Assembly: GCA_037783545.1 (NCBI GenBank)
Contig: JBBELK010000057.1
Location: forward strand, 558,001 to 622,000
Origin: Henricia sp. BOLD:AAB3569
Taxonomy: Eukaryota > Echinodermata > Asteroidea > Spinulosida > Echinasteridae
Direction: 5' to 3'
DNA: 64,000 bases
Made by a program: the position numbers and the translations under genes. Under the pieces are notes generated by a model. The model was given only the letters and a program-made list of their open reading frames with translations, did no database searches and was not told where the DNA came from. Positions 1 through 10,764 of the stretch are shown here, piece after piece (the stretch's first letter is position 1; each line of letters opens with the position of its first letter).

Positions 1-45
1 GTCAATGACCTAAACCGCTCGGCCACGGTACCCCGTAGGCGGGGC
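1..45 (-). repeat. Truncated tRNA-derived SINE fragment
   Basis: Read on the minus strand the segment contains GTGGCCGAGCGGTTTAGG, which matches the D-arm and A-box of class II (Leu/Ser) tRNAs. It runs off the left edge, so no B-box or acceptor stem can be seen. A SINE is more likely than a tRNA gene in this repeat-rich setting. Confidence 0.4.
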
Positions 46-60
46 TGGTGGTACAATTCT

Positions 61-1380
61 GTTTTTTTTTAAAATGCCATGTAGAAACGGAACTATCCAT
101 CAGTGCAGCACTGTCCAGTCAGTGTGCCAAATTTAAAAAACGGTCAAACCTCCATTTTTAAAGAAACCATATATCTTTTCTACATGTATATTAAAAGGTA
201 TGAATTTGATTTAAACATCAACAAATATCAAAATTTACAGACAGGAAGCGGTCAAATTTTAATGTAAAAAATAATGGTTTAAGATATGAAGCGGACTCAA
301 ACACCGTTGGATTTCTCTTGAAACAAGCTTTCCAATAATAGGCCTACCATATTTGTTATGAATATGATTTGGGTAAAGAATCTAAAATCCACTGGACTCT
401 ATAGTTTGAGGTAGATTTGTACAGTACAGTAGGTAGGGACTTCGAAAAAAAGTTTGATTTTGATTAAAAATATCATCTCACATGATTACAGATTATTTTC
501 TGTAAATTCCAAAACAGCATTTATCGCATAAACTGAGCAAGCGGTAGCCGAGATATGCGTCTTAGAAATCGGCTGTTTTCCCGTGAAATTGTGCGTATAA
601 ATTGATTAGGAGAGAGCTCAAAGAATGCGATGCAGTATGAAGCACCCCCACAGTGACATATTGCGCCAAGCCAACGAAGATATCTTCAACTTCAAGTCTG
701 ATTAGTCTTAGTTCAACACGCTGTCTCGTTTTCTGCTCAACTAAAGCCTTGTCAAGGAAGCCTCAATGCAACAGGAGTAAATACCACATGTGAGGACGTG
801 CACTATGTGTAATCTTTGAGCACATATTTACGCCTGGTATGAAAACCACGCACTTGACGACGCTCACAAAGAGTATTAAACTAATAATCATTTTTGTGGG
901 CTAAAACAAACAAACAAGGGGCATGTGTTTTACAAATGTACACTGAAATTTTGCACAAACACAGACAACAATCTCCCCAAACTGTAACTGGTTTCACAAG
1001 TCTGTTTCGCAACACAAACTAGCCTTTTTGGACCAGAAATCTCACCGTCAAACAAACATCTTGTGTTCCAATTTAAATATTTCAATTTGTTTTTGTTTTA
1101 ATAAATATTGTCAGAAAGTGTTCTTTATTTTCAGTATCTATTAAAAAAGTTGGAATTAAACAATGTTGTCATGTTTTACAGCGCATTTTTCATGATGTGC
1201 CACTTCGCATATGGCAGAAATCCACTGTGAAACTGACCAGTATTAGTGTACCCAGTGCGCGCGCGATGACGTCACAGATTTCCAAGTCCGTAATGTACAT
1301 GTAGGTACCTACTTCCAAATACTGGAAGTATCGGCCTTTTTTATTGTTTCATGTTTGTATTGAAAATATTAATATTATTA
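61..1380. other. Intergenic A+T-rich sequence, no feature recognised
   Basis: No coding similarity, RNA gene or long inverted repeat was seen. A CRE-like TGACGTCA occurs near 1267 beside a GC-alternating run, of unknown significance. Confidence 0.4.
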
Positions 1381-1384
1381 ATAA

Positions 1385-1573
1385 ACCCTTTCACGGTTAT
1401 TGACGCCATCTTGTTCACAAGGCACTTCAAACACCCGTTGCCGTGTGCGTGTGTGGAACGGAACTGATGCACAGTGACCTAACAATGCATTCGTATACGA
1501 TACATGCACGCAGACAGCAACGTGTGTTCGAACTGCCCCGTGGACAACATGGCATCGATAACTGAAAGGGTTA
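1385..1573. mobile_element. MITE with about 70-bp terminal inverted repeats
   Basis: The left end AACCCTTTCACGGTTATTGA is mirrored by the right end reading inward as AACCCTTTCAGTTATCGATG. The pairing continues through CCATCTTGTTCAC versus CCATGTTGTCCAC. ATTATTA occurs on both flanks. No coding capacity. Confidence 0.7.
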
Positions 1574-1580
1574 ATTATTA

Positions 1581-1745
1581 GGACGTTCCTTTCAATAGAA
1601 CCATTTTTTCCCCCATAATTTGTTGCTAAAAATGGAATTCTTAAGCAAGTCTTTTTACTAGAAATTGCAATTTTTGGGTAAAATCAAAATCTCTACACGA
1701 TCTACATACATGTACCTCCCTGACCGTAATACTCTCAAAAATGAC
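1581..1745. repeat. Dispersed repeat, copy shared with 53371-53536
   Basis: About 165 bases are shared with 53371-53536 in the same orientation, including AATAGAACCATTTTTTCCCC and GGGTAAAATCAAAATCTCTA. A shorter related piece (AAAATCAAAATCTCCACACA) lies near 3523. The family is unidentified. Confidence 0.7.
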
Positions 1746-2089
1746 GTACACATACACCTTCGTGATGATCAAATTTGGCCTTGACGGATTCCCGCGCAGT
1801 CTACGCATAACCTACGCATGCATAGCACACAGTCAACACAGGCCTAAACATAGTGTAAGTGGGTTAACGAATAAGCGCTGCGCGCACGGTTCGAAAAAGG
1901 TGCCTTGGATTTGGGTTGGCTCATTTGCATACCTGGACTTGGATCGGAAAGGTGATTGGGCGTGGTAAAAGAGCGGGAAATTTGAAAAGCACAGGCGCAA
2001 AAAAAAATACACAGCGATAGGGACAGGTTTACTTACTGTGCATGATTGACATGGGATTGGATGACATACCGGTAATTGCCAGGTGAAGT

Positions 2090-3140
2090 GTGCGTAAGGT
2101 ACCTTAGCCCTAACTTTATCATGTGGTTATTTGTATTCATGGTATTTTTAGGGCTAAGGATTATAGTCAACATGTACCCGACTTCTCCAAAAATTGAAAT
2201 CCAAAATGTGTCATTTTCTCCCCGGCCGTGACACACTATAGGCCTACATGTACCATGTGTATTTCTCCCTGGGACTCGCCCACAATTTGTCAGGCATACA
2301 TGTACATGTAGCCATAACCACTACGCAGGTCCTTGAAGGAAATAACAAGCCCCGATGAAGATTCAGCCTACAATTGCAGTGAAAAAAGGAGGCATACTGA
2401 CAGCCGGTGTTAGTCTAGCTGTGAACACCCCTTTCACGTCACGCCCAATCACACCCAAACATTTCAAGCTGGTTGCATCCTGTAGTGGTTTGAGATGTCT
2501 ATGATTGGAAAATGATTGAAAAAAATACCTATAACACCGTTTTTTAAGCCAAAGTTTTCTCCCACAAAAAAACCTAATGACAGATTTTCTCATCGCCATT
2601 TTAATGATTTTGGACGTGTGATAACGAGGGCGCTTGCTTCCGGGAAAATACATGTAGTTTGAGCTCAGGCTGCGCATTGGCCAAATGCGAACAGACTGTA
2701 TCAAGCCTGATCGGTAGGGACAGAATCATTCTGTCTAAGTCGGTGTAGCCTTGTGTGCAAAGCTGTACGATGTGACGTATCTAGATCCGTGTACAAAGGC
2801 ATACGTACATGTGTAATTGCTCGTTGATTACCAGTGCACATGCAGCCCACCAGTGATCTAAAAATAAGTTTGACCTGATGGGCTGTCAGCATGCCTCCTT
2901 TTATCTCTGCAATGAATTGTAGGCTGACTCTTCATCTGGTTTGTTATTTCCCTCAAGGACCTGCGTTATGCCCGACAAGGTTTGGGTGAGTCCCATATTA
3001 TTATTAATTAGTGTGTCACAGGGAGAAAATGACACATTTTGTATTTCAATTTTTTTTTAAAGCCCGTCCATGTTGACAACTGCCCTCGGCCCTAAATCAA
3101 ATAACCACATGATAAAGTTAGGGCTGAGGTAACCTAGAAG
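2090..3140. mobile_element. Foldback-type element with long inverted repeats
   Basis: Arms of about 300 bases pair with mismatches: 2090-2405 against 2880-3140. Landmarks are CTAACTTTATCATGTGGTTA (left) against AACCACATGATAAAGTTAGG (right), and GGAGGCATACTGACAGCC against GGCTGTCAGCATGCCTCC. The roughly 475-base loop holds no recognisable gene. Confidence 0.75.
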
Positions 3141-3570
3141 CTAGTTTGTCAGTATGTTTGATATATGGTTCAAAGAAAAATTCCTGAAAGGTTGATTCTT
3201 GAACTCTTTTTGGTTTTCGTGGAAATTAGTAAAACAGACTTCCAACCTGACTGAAAATGAACCAGTTACTAGGTCTACATGTAAAGAATTCCCATATCAA
3301 TTGATTCGGAAAAGGATTGTTGCATAATTCTTGTATTAGCTGATCATGAAGCATCACTTGTCTATTTTATTATGGCCTCGTCTTGCCCTACTTCCACTTC
3401 CTACATGTACATGTACTTCCTTTTGGGCCTACCGGTACATGTACAAATTTTCTCCTATCCCGTTCTCGGCCCTAAACGGAATCTTTACCCAAGTCCTTTT
3501 ACATTACTCTGAAATTTCAGGTTAAAATCAAAATCTCCACACATTCTACATTGTACATACCGTTACCGTA

Positions 3571-3813
3571 GTGTTCATACAGTACATGTACATGTACATG
3601 TACATGTGTAGTACCCTCAAAATGTGTGTACAGTCCTTCATAAAACCACTCATAAAACCACTCTTGCCAAGAGCTCTGACTGATCAATCCCTTAGGAGCA
3701 GCTTTTGTTACAAGGGACCTAGTTTTCTTAACTCGCTTCCATCTGACATTCGCAATGCTTCTTTGTATATCACATTTAAAGCCAAACTAAAACAATACTT
3801 GAGGGATGATCAA
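3571..3813 (+). pseudogene. Non-LTR retrotransposon reverse transcriptase C-terminal remnant
   Basis: The frame contains PLLPRALTDQSLRSSFCYKG, then PSFLNSLPSDIRNASLYITF and FKAKLKQYL before a TAA. This matches the C-terminal tail common to CR1/Jockey-type LINE reverse transcriptases (GP..WN.LP..IR.....FK..LK..L). It is 5'-truncated, as is usual for LINE insertions, so no catalytic motif is present. Confidence 0.75.
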
Positions 3814-4245
3814 TAATTATTGTTAATTGTTTTATGCTATAATAGCTGCTCCTGAGGGGTGTAAAGTGCAACTTATTGTGTGTTGTTTGTTACTTGTATC
3901 TTGTTCATGTTGTTTGTGTGTCTGTCACTGATATGTTTGGTTCTCAAAACTATAAGCCAGTTCGGAATCTCGCGCGCGCAATGAACGTCTATGGGATTGT
4001 GTCAAGGTCATTTGAGATAAACACAGGTCATTTGAGATAAACACAATGCATACCGCTTTGTTTATCTCAAACCAAAGTCGGGAGACGCATGCGCAGTCGA
4101 GACTCCGAACTGGCTTATTGGTGTGCAATATAAATGTGTAATGTTTATTGTATAAGTGTACATGTATTTGAGGGCCCCTTTAAAGTCAGCTTTTTAGCTG
4201 TAAGGGTCACCCTCTTAAAATAAAGTTTAATAAAAAAACAAAACA
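3814..4245 (+). mobile_element. LINE 3' UTR interrupted by a nested MITE
   Basis: Downstream of the LINE stop, a T-rich 3' UTR runs to about 3950, is interrupted by the MITE at 3952-4121, and resumes to an AATAAA-like signal and an A-rich tail near 4221-4245. Part of the tail (GAGGGCCCCTTTAAAG...AAGGGTCACCCTCTT) can form the hairpin typical of LINE 3' ends. Confidence 0.55.
3951..4121. mobile_element. MITE inserted into the LINE 3' UTR
   Basis: Terminal inverted repeats ATAAGCCAGTTCGGA and TCCGAACTGGCTTAT bound 171 bases. A 21-base direct repeat (GGTCATTTGAGATAAACACA) occurs twice inside, with a partly inverted third copy near 4056. Confidence 0.75.
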
Positions 4246-4250
4246 TTTAT

Positions 4251-5330
4251 TTTTAAAAAGAAATTATATTAACTAACCTTCTTTCAGCCCATGTTCACAT
4301 ACATAGCTACGGTACATCACACCTAGACATTTTTGAATGCCTATTTCTTTGTAAGATGCATGCTACATGTACAACTTACTCTATTTATCGTCATGCTTGA
4401 TTCCCTACATTTTTCTGTCGTATCTCGGTACCGGTAGTCCACCACGAAGAAAAAAGAACGTCCAAATGAAATTTTTCACACAAAACGTCCGATCTCGACC
4501 AAATCTTGTGAAGATCTGCTTTGCACGTTCCTTATGCGTCTAATCCATTAATTCGAGTGCACCGGCGCGTGATATTTAGGCCAAATAAAATGTGTGTTTA
4601 CAGTAACCCGATCTACCTGAAATGTTTGAGGCCAAATTGCAGACCTCAAACTTTTTATTGCCAATTTTCAAGTTGATAATTTTAAATGAGCACTATTTGC
4701 AATAATTTCCAACGAACATAACATTTTCTACACTTGTACATTCTTATTATGAACAAGTGAGTTTCAAACATTGCAAAACAACACGCAAATGCATGAACTG
4801 AAATGTAAAAAAAAAAAAGACAAAATAAAATTATTTTCCTACCTACCTACCTGGATTTGTTTTAGGCCGTAAACGCACCATTTATTTTATTTGGCCTTAT
4901 AAGACCGGTTCCTGTATCCGAACTCGCCGTTGAGCCAACTCAACCATTGTGCCAATTCGACCGTTGTGCATCGAGTACACACAGCAGTCGAGTTGGTTCG
5001 AGTCGAGTTGGTAATGGTGAACAGTCGAGTTAGTCGTAGCGACCGAATGATTGGAATTTTTAGGTCTGGAAACCAGACAAGGGCAGTGCGCCACTGAACG
5101 TCTGCGAACGGTTATGTCTTAACCTTTTCAGGTTCTCTTCAGTCGATTTCGAAAAGACTTTCAGAATTATTGATGGTCTATTTCGAGCATAGCCCAACAA
5201 AGCTGGTACATGTATGTCCCTTTAATATTTCTTGAAAACCCACACTTGTGACGGAAATGTCGGTGGTAAAGAAAGGTTTTTTAGAATCATCTAAATACAA
5301 TGTAGATCCAACATAAATGTCGGCCTAGCT
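4251..5330. other. Intergenic; simple repeats only
   Basis: No gene recognised. A short (CTAC)n run lies near 4840. From 4900 to 5050 the motif GAGTTGG/CCAACTC recurs imperfectly on both strands, suggesting a decayed minisatellite or hairpin. Confidence 0.4.
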
Positions 5331-5336
5331 AGTTGC

Positions 5337-5412
5337 CAGGTCCGTGATATGAGGTCACCACCCTGAACATCATCCATTGTCCAACAATAGGGTGGCGAGG
5401 TCACGGACCTGA
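5337..5412. repeat. Hairpin-forming inverted repeat
   Basis: CAGGTCCGTGATATGAGGTC at the left pairs with GCGAGGTCACGGACCTG at the right, and CACCACCCT pairs with AGGGTGG. It is probably a small MITE. Confidence 0.55.
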
Positions 5413-7394
5413 CGACTATGCCAACATCTACGTTATTCCAGTAATTAAATTTGTTAATTTCCAGTTGTGACGTAAAGTTAAAGAATGCCAAAATGGACCC
5501 CCATGCACCTACATGTAAAGCCTATTGCACACTTTCAGACCTTTGCGATTCACTGTCTAATCGGCACACATACTGGAAAGGTGTGTGTTAAAACAATTCA
5601 GGCCGGTCTGACTATATCCATTGACCTGGGCAAATTTAACTTGTTTGATTTTTCCGCATCCGATGGTCTGGTGTCCGGTTGGCCGGCAAATCGCAAAGGT
5701 GTATGGTGGGGCAGCACAGTGGGTGGAATGGGGAAACAATATGTACATTTTTACAATCAGTGGTGTAACTTCTGGTATTGACACTTCTTGTCCTGTATCT
5801 TTTAAACTAAGTGACAGAAATCTTTGATTTTTTGTAGTGGAACTGTCCTAGAGAGGGGCTACCTTGGGTAGCTTAATGATCTCTCTCGCTTTCTTCTTTC
5901 AGCTGTGGTGGTCATGAATATAGTGCAAATATGACCCCTTGGCTGTCCCATTTTTTACACATCCTTATTCTATGAGCCTGCATTTTTACTTGCATGTAAT
6001 TCAGACCTTTTGTTTTTGTGGTTAGTATAGGCAAGTGTTCAACCTTTATTTATGTTTTGCTTACCAGGTTCTCTTCCTTCTCTTTTTCATAGACACACTG
6101 TTGTAATAAGTCGTTTCGGAGGTGACATTTTCCGTTAACAATCTATAGCCATTTATAGTAAGCTGTTACTGTACATTAATCAAGAGGAATTTGTTCATTT
6201 GCCGTTGCATAAATAAAGTGAACAATAGGGCTTTCCTATGATATCAAAACTTCTCCGATTCATGCCTTTTTGAACATTTTGTGTAGATTTCAAATCTAAT
6301 GTTAACTTTTCCGTTAACTTTTCCGTCACATCCGAAACAAGGCATGTATGTGTTTATTTTTTACAGGAGTAACAGTGTTCAAATGTTTAACTTATCAAAT
6401 GATAATATATTGGCCAACATTTCACCTGAAGGAAAGCTGTAGGGATATGTGCTGTGACTTTTATTTCTGAGGTATTATTAACTTTCCGTTAACATGCGTC
6501 ACCTCCGAAACACAATGTCACCTCCGAAACAGTGCTGTCATTATATCTTAGGTTACAAACTGGGTAAAAATGTTTACATCTTAAAGTTTTATATACGTTT
6601 GATTCTCTACCTACGTAGAATACGACTGCACAGTGGGAATAGACAGAATGTGCAAGATAACTGAAAAAAAAAATTTTCCACTGAAAAAAGTGTTTCGGAG
6701 GTGACACACCTTTGTTAACAACATGTATCATTATGTTTCAAAGCTTAAAGGCCTTCACATATTAGCAAACAGTTTTTTTTGTGTCTTTGGAAGTGATGCG
6801 ACAAAGTCTTACTTGGGTAATCCATTAGACTGATAAGTTTTACTCCATTTATTTGTTTAATTTGGTTTATCAAAATAATTTTTCACCCTTTCACATGACA
6901 TATCTTGTTACTTGACACACACAAAAGTTAAAATACACTTCTTTTTTAAAAATAAAGCAAAGATAAGGTACTTGAACTCACCTAAAGTCTCTGTACTTTA
7001 AAGCTAACTTATTGTTGTACAGATTGAACATAATTAAACAAATTTGTTTGTTTAATTCCCTACTGTTTCGGAGGTGACGGTATTTGTTTACATGGCATTT
7101 CAAAAATTTGATTAATTTTTCTCACTTGATTTTTTATAACAAAAATTGTCACCAACATACATGTAGCTATCAAAAGCACAGTTAAGTCAATTAAACTCAT
7201 AGGAATTGCAGTGAACATGGGAACCCTCCATTAATTTATGTTAGCATCAGTGCATGATAAATTATACACGTACACTAAACAAGATGATTTCAGTGTAGCC
7301 ATTGTTTTGTACTGTACATGTAGTTGTAGGCCACACCAGCAAGCTCACATAATGGAAAGTTTTGACCTACATGTACATGTATTGTATCTTTCTA

Positions 7395-8262
7395 CCCGGG
7401 TACATGTAGCTGCAAATAACCCGGGTTAAATTTAACCCAGAGTTTTGTTTCACACGTCAAATTTTAACCCGGAGAAACACTTACCCGGGTCGTCTCTTAC
7501 ACGGGTCACTAGCGGCCCTTTTCCCACTGAAGTCATGCACATCAAGAAACGTATAATTCTGACATGATTACTGATTTAACGGTCAGCTTCGATCAGTCGT
7601 CTGCAATCAAAACTGATGAAAAATGATTTTTGTTTGGACTCGTCTCACGAATCATTACGACACTGGCGACACGTGTTTGCGATTTATTACGAAAGAACAC
7701 AACTCCACTTTGGGTTGATTTGTTGTCAAATTCGCGTGACTGAAGTACAGTCTGACAGTTGTGTGTGAAAACTCGATCTACTGACCATGCATTATATTTA
7801 TAAACAAGATGGCAGTCGACATGAAGACATCGCTGGCGATAATGCTTCTTGTATTTTTTCTTAGCTTTTGTGCGGTTAAAACACCTTCCATTGCAAACAA
7901 TGTTCGGTTGTAACAACACAATGGTCCCACACAGTAAACAAGTGCAAGCAAGCGCAGAAGCTTTTAACCTGCTTTGCTCGCTAATAACCCGGGTCGGCCA
8001 GTGTCGTCATTTCTCACGGCAAACGTTAACCCGGAGAATTGTGTCAAGGCTGCCGTTAACCCCAAGATTAGTGGGTTAACCCACCTCCCGAGCAGGGCTA
8101 GAAGTTAACCGCGATAAGTGGCATTTTTGGCCAGTTAACCCGAGTAATTCGTAACCCCGAGATTTGCCGTGGCAAACAAGCCCTTAACCCGGGTAATCTT
8201 GGGGTAAAATTTTTCTGTTACCCGGGTAATATTGGGGTTAAAGTGTCGTGGGAAAAGGCCAA
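7395..8262. mobile_element. Nested element rich in CCCGGGTTAA motifs
   Basis: ACCCGGGT-type palindromes occur near 7397, 7418, 7482, 7988, 8186 and 8219, with many TTAACCC/GGGTTAA copies in inverted arrangement around them. An outer pair GGCCCTTTTCCCAC (near 7514) and GTGGGAAAAGGCC (near 8249) also reads as inverted termini. The exact boundaries are uncertain. Confidence 0.5.
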
Positions 8263-8338
8263 AGATCACTTAGAAATTGTTTTGACCTAATAAACTGGAT
8301 CACCACAGGCCTAGTAACCACATGCACAGTGAACTTGA

Positions 8339-8711
8339 TTAAGCCTGAGTCAATTCGAATAATTTATTATTCGAATATTCAATTTTTAAATTATTCGACT
8401 ATTCGATCGTGTATTTGTTCCCGAAAGAAAAGGCCCCAATACCATTCTTTGACATGATTATGTGACTCACAATTGTGTATTTCTCTCCTTCCCAGACAAA
8501 ATGAAAACACTGATACTCACACTGGGTAATGTGCTTTGATTTTGAGGATATACGGATACCCAACCATTACAGTTACTGTGAATATGGTTCTCTTTAAACC
8601 CAAATTATCATACAACATCTTATCTCCCATTTTTGTTCGAATATTCAAATTTGAAAAAAAATATTCAAATATTTGATTTTTGATCGAATATAAAAATTTG
8701 GCACAGGCTTA
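8339..8711. mobile_element. hAT-like MITE, A+T-rich
   Basis: The inverted ends are TTAAGCCTGAGTCAA and, read inward from the right, TTAAGCCTGTGCCAA. Subterminal ATTCGAATA-type palindromes are abundant. AACTTGA flanks both sides, consistent with a target duplication. Confidence 0.6.
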
Positions 8712-10764
8712 AACTTGATGTGTCCTACATGTACATGTTATATTTTGCATACATGTACATGTACAATGTATGCAAGACATGTTGCCTGTAGGCTAGGCAT
8801 GGGCTGAATCTGATGCTGGGCTACATTTTGACAGTCCGAAGCTATACTGTGAATACTGAATGTTGTTGCTACACTGACTATGATAATCATTTACAGCTAA
8901 TGTACATAATGCATACTATGTGCGTGTAATATTTGATGACACGTGGTGGCCTGGATTGATTCAGATGGCAAACGATGACTCCTACAACATAAACTTTGTG
9001 ACACCAGTGGGAATGAATAAGTTTGTTTGGCCAGAAGAGGTAGACAGCTGTGAGATCAAGAAGACAGGTCTTTTGATACATGTACAATGTAGCTATTGAG
9101 CCACCTCTTCCTGTCACCACACGTTACTACTCCTTCCAAGCCAATGTGGCTAAAACGATCACAGCTAAAATGGACGCCTATTTACAGCGCATCAAAGGGC
9201 CCCTTATTTAGGATTTGTATCAATGAAATCTATGCTTTAAAACCACTCTACTCAGTTAAAGTCATAAAAATCCTATTTGGAGCTTGCTTTGAGGGTTAAA
9301 ACATAGGTTTTTAGTTTTTATGTATATGCAAATTTAAAATGACCAAGGTCACGATGTCACAAGAGGCAAACACAGGAAAATCACATTCAACTGTGCACAA
9401 AAGATTTCACTTTTTTCTCAATTTTCATGAAACTTTTGTAATCGATGGCTGTTTGAGTTTGTTTTACATGTTGTCTGCTGTAAGCCATGACAAAACTGGG
9501 GGTAGAAACTGCAGCAATTTGCCACAAGTCCAACTTGAAGTCTTATGTTTTTTCTTAACTTTTCCCTTCTGCCTTTCTTATGTGATGCACTCAAAACAGC
9601 ACCCTCTGTCTGTGATTTATTGCAATGAAATCTTCAAAGTTGAAAAAGGCCACCTTTTATTTATTTTACATCCAAATGAACAATAGTATGTCTTGCTGAA
9701 CAAGTAATCCGTCCTTATGAAAAAAAGCTTAGGCACAAAAATGTTTAGCATACACAGGCCCTTTAAATAATCTGTTGCCTGTAATATGCTAACATTTACA
9801 TGTACAGTACATGTATGTAAATACATTGAGAACTGATCTTGTTTGAAGTGAAGGACGACAGTTTCTCAAGTTTGGAATAGTTTGTAATTGTGGCATTATA
9901 CGTAAAGAATTTTTATATTACAATTTTTCAAGAATTATTGACATAATTTTAGACATTATGATTACAATGGTAATGTTAACATTGTGTGTCACCTCCGAAA
10001 CCATTTTGCTTGAAATATCGATATAGGGCCTAAATGGCTTATTCTCCTATAAATGACATGTACAATTTATGAAAAAATTAATGGTCAACTTCAAATGGCG
10101 ACAAGTAATTAGTGGGTTTGACTGAAAAGCGAGTATCTCGGAGGGTACAAGAGCACGTGCTCTTTCAATGCTAATATAAAAAACATTAGGTAAAATACAA
10201 CTTGGTAAAATAGACAAAGGTTGTACATTGTAAGTTCTACAAAAACGTAGATGCAAACTGGTTTTGAAAATTACCCAGAAACATGGAAAAGAACTTATTT
10301 CAATGTGTGTTTCAACTTGTTCCCACAAAAAAATGAACCTTCTGCAATGTGTTAACAGTTAGTATGTCACCTCCGAAACAGTGACAAAGTTGTAATTACT
10401 TAGACCATACAGTGTAGAAGATTACTTTGTCCTTTCTTTTGTATATTCACACACATATGACACAGAAATACCCCCATATTTGGTCACTTCTGCATGGTTA
10501 CAAGAGGAACTTAGTAGCATTTCCCTTTGGGGAGCTGTGTACCTGGTGTTAATTGTACAAGTGCATTTTGTTGCCAAATGTAGGTCAGACAAAGCTTCAT
10601 TCCTACTCAAAGGAGACCATTTTAACTTCATGTAGGTCAGCATGTTTAAATTAGTTGTGAAAATTGATTATTTCCAGCATAAGGGGATCAAAACAAAATG
10701 TTAACATCTTTGTCACCTCCGAAACATGTTAACAGTGTTAGCTGTCACCTCCGAAACGACTTTG

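Larger units (their letters stand above)
6109..10760. mobile_element. 4.65-kb element with repeated 14-bp subterminal motif GTTTCGGAGGTGAC
   Basis: The ends mirror each other: AAGTCGTTTCGGAGGTGACA at the left, and TGTCACCTCCGAAACGACTT at the right. The 14-mer occurs exactly at 6113+, 6498-, 6517-, 6692+ and 7065+ near the left end, and at 9988-, 10366-, 10712- and 10744- near the right end, plus a one-mismatch copy at 6325-. None lies in the central 2.9 kb. The TTCCGTTAAC motif also recurs at the left. Such clusters are typical of transposase-binding sites. No transposase frame is visible, and the centre holds other nested repeats. No clear target duplication was found. Confidence 0.75.

Noticed and set aside
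5485-5827. Two overlapping frames of 68-98 residues
   Set aside because: No similarity to a known family. The region has short inverted motifs (ACCTTTGCGATT/AATCGCAAAGGT) and is more likely non-coding repeat.
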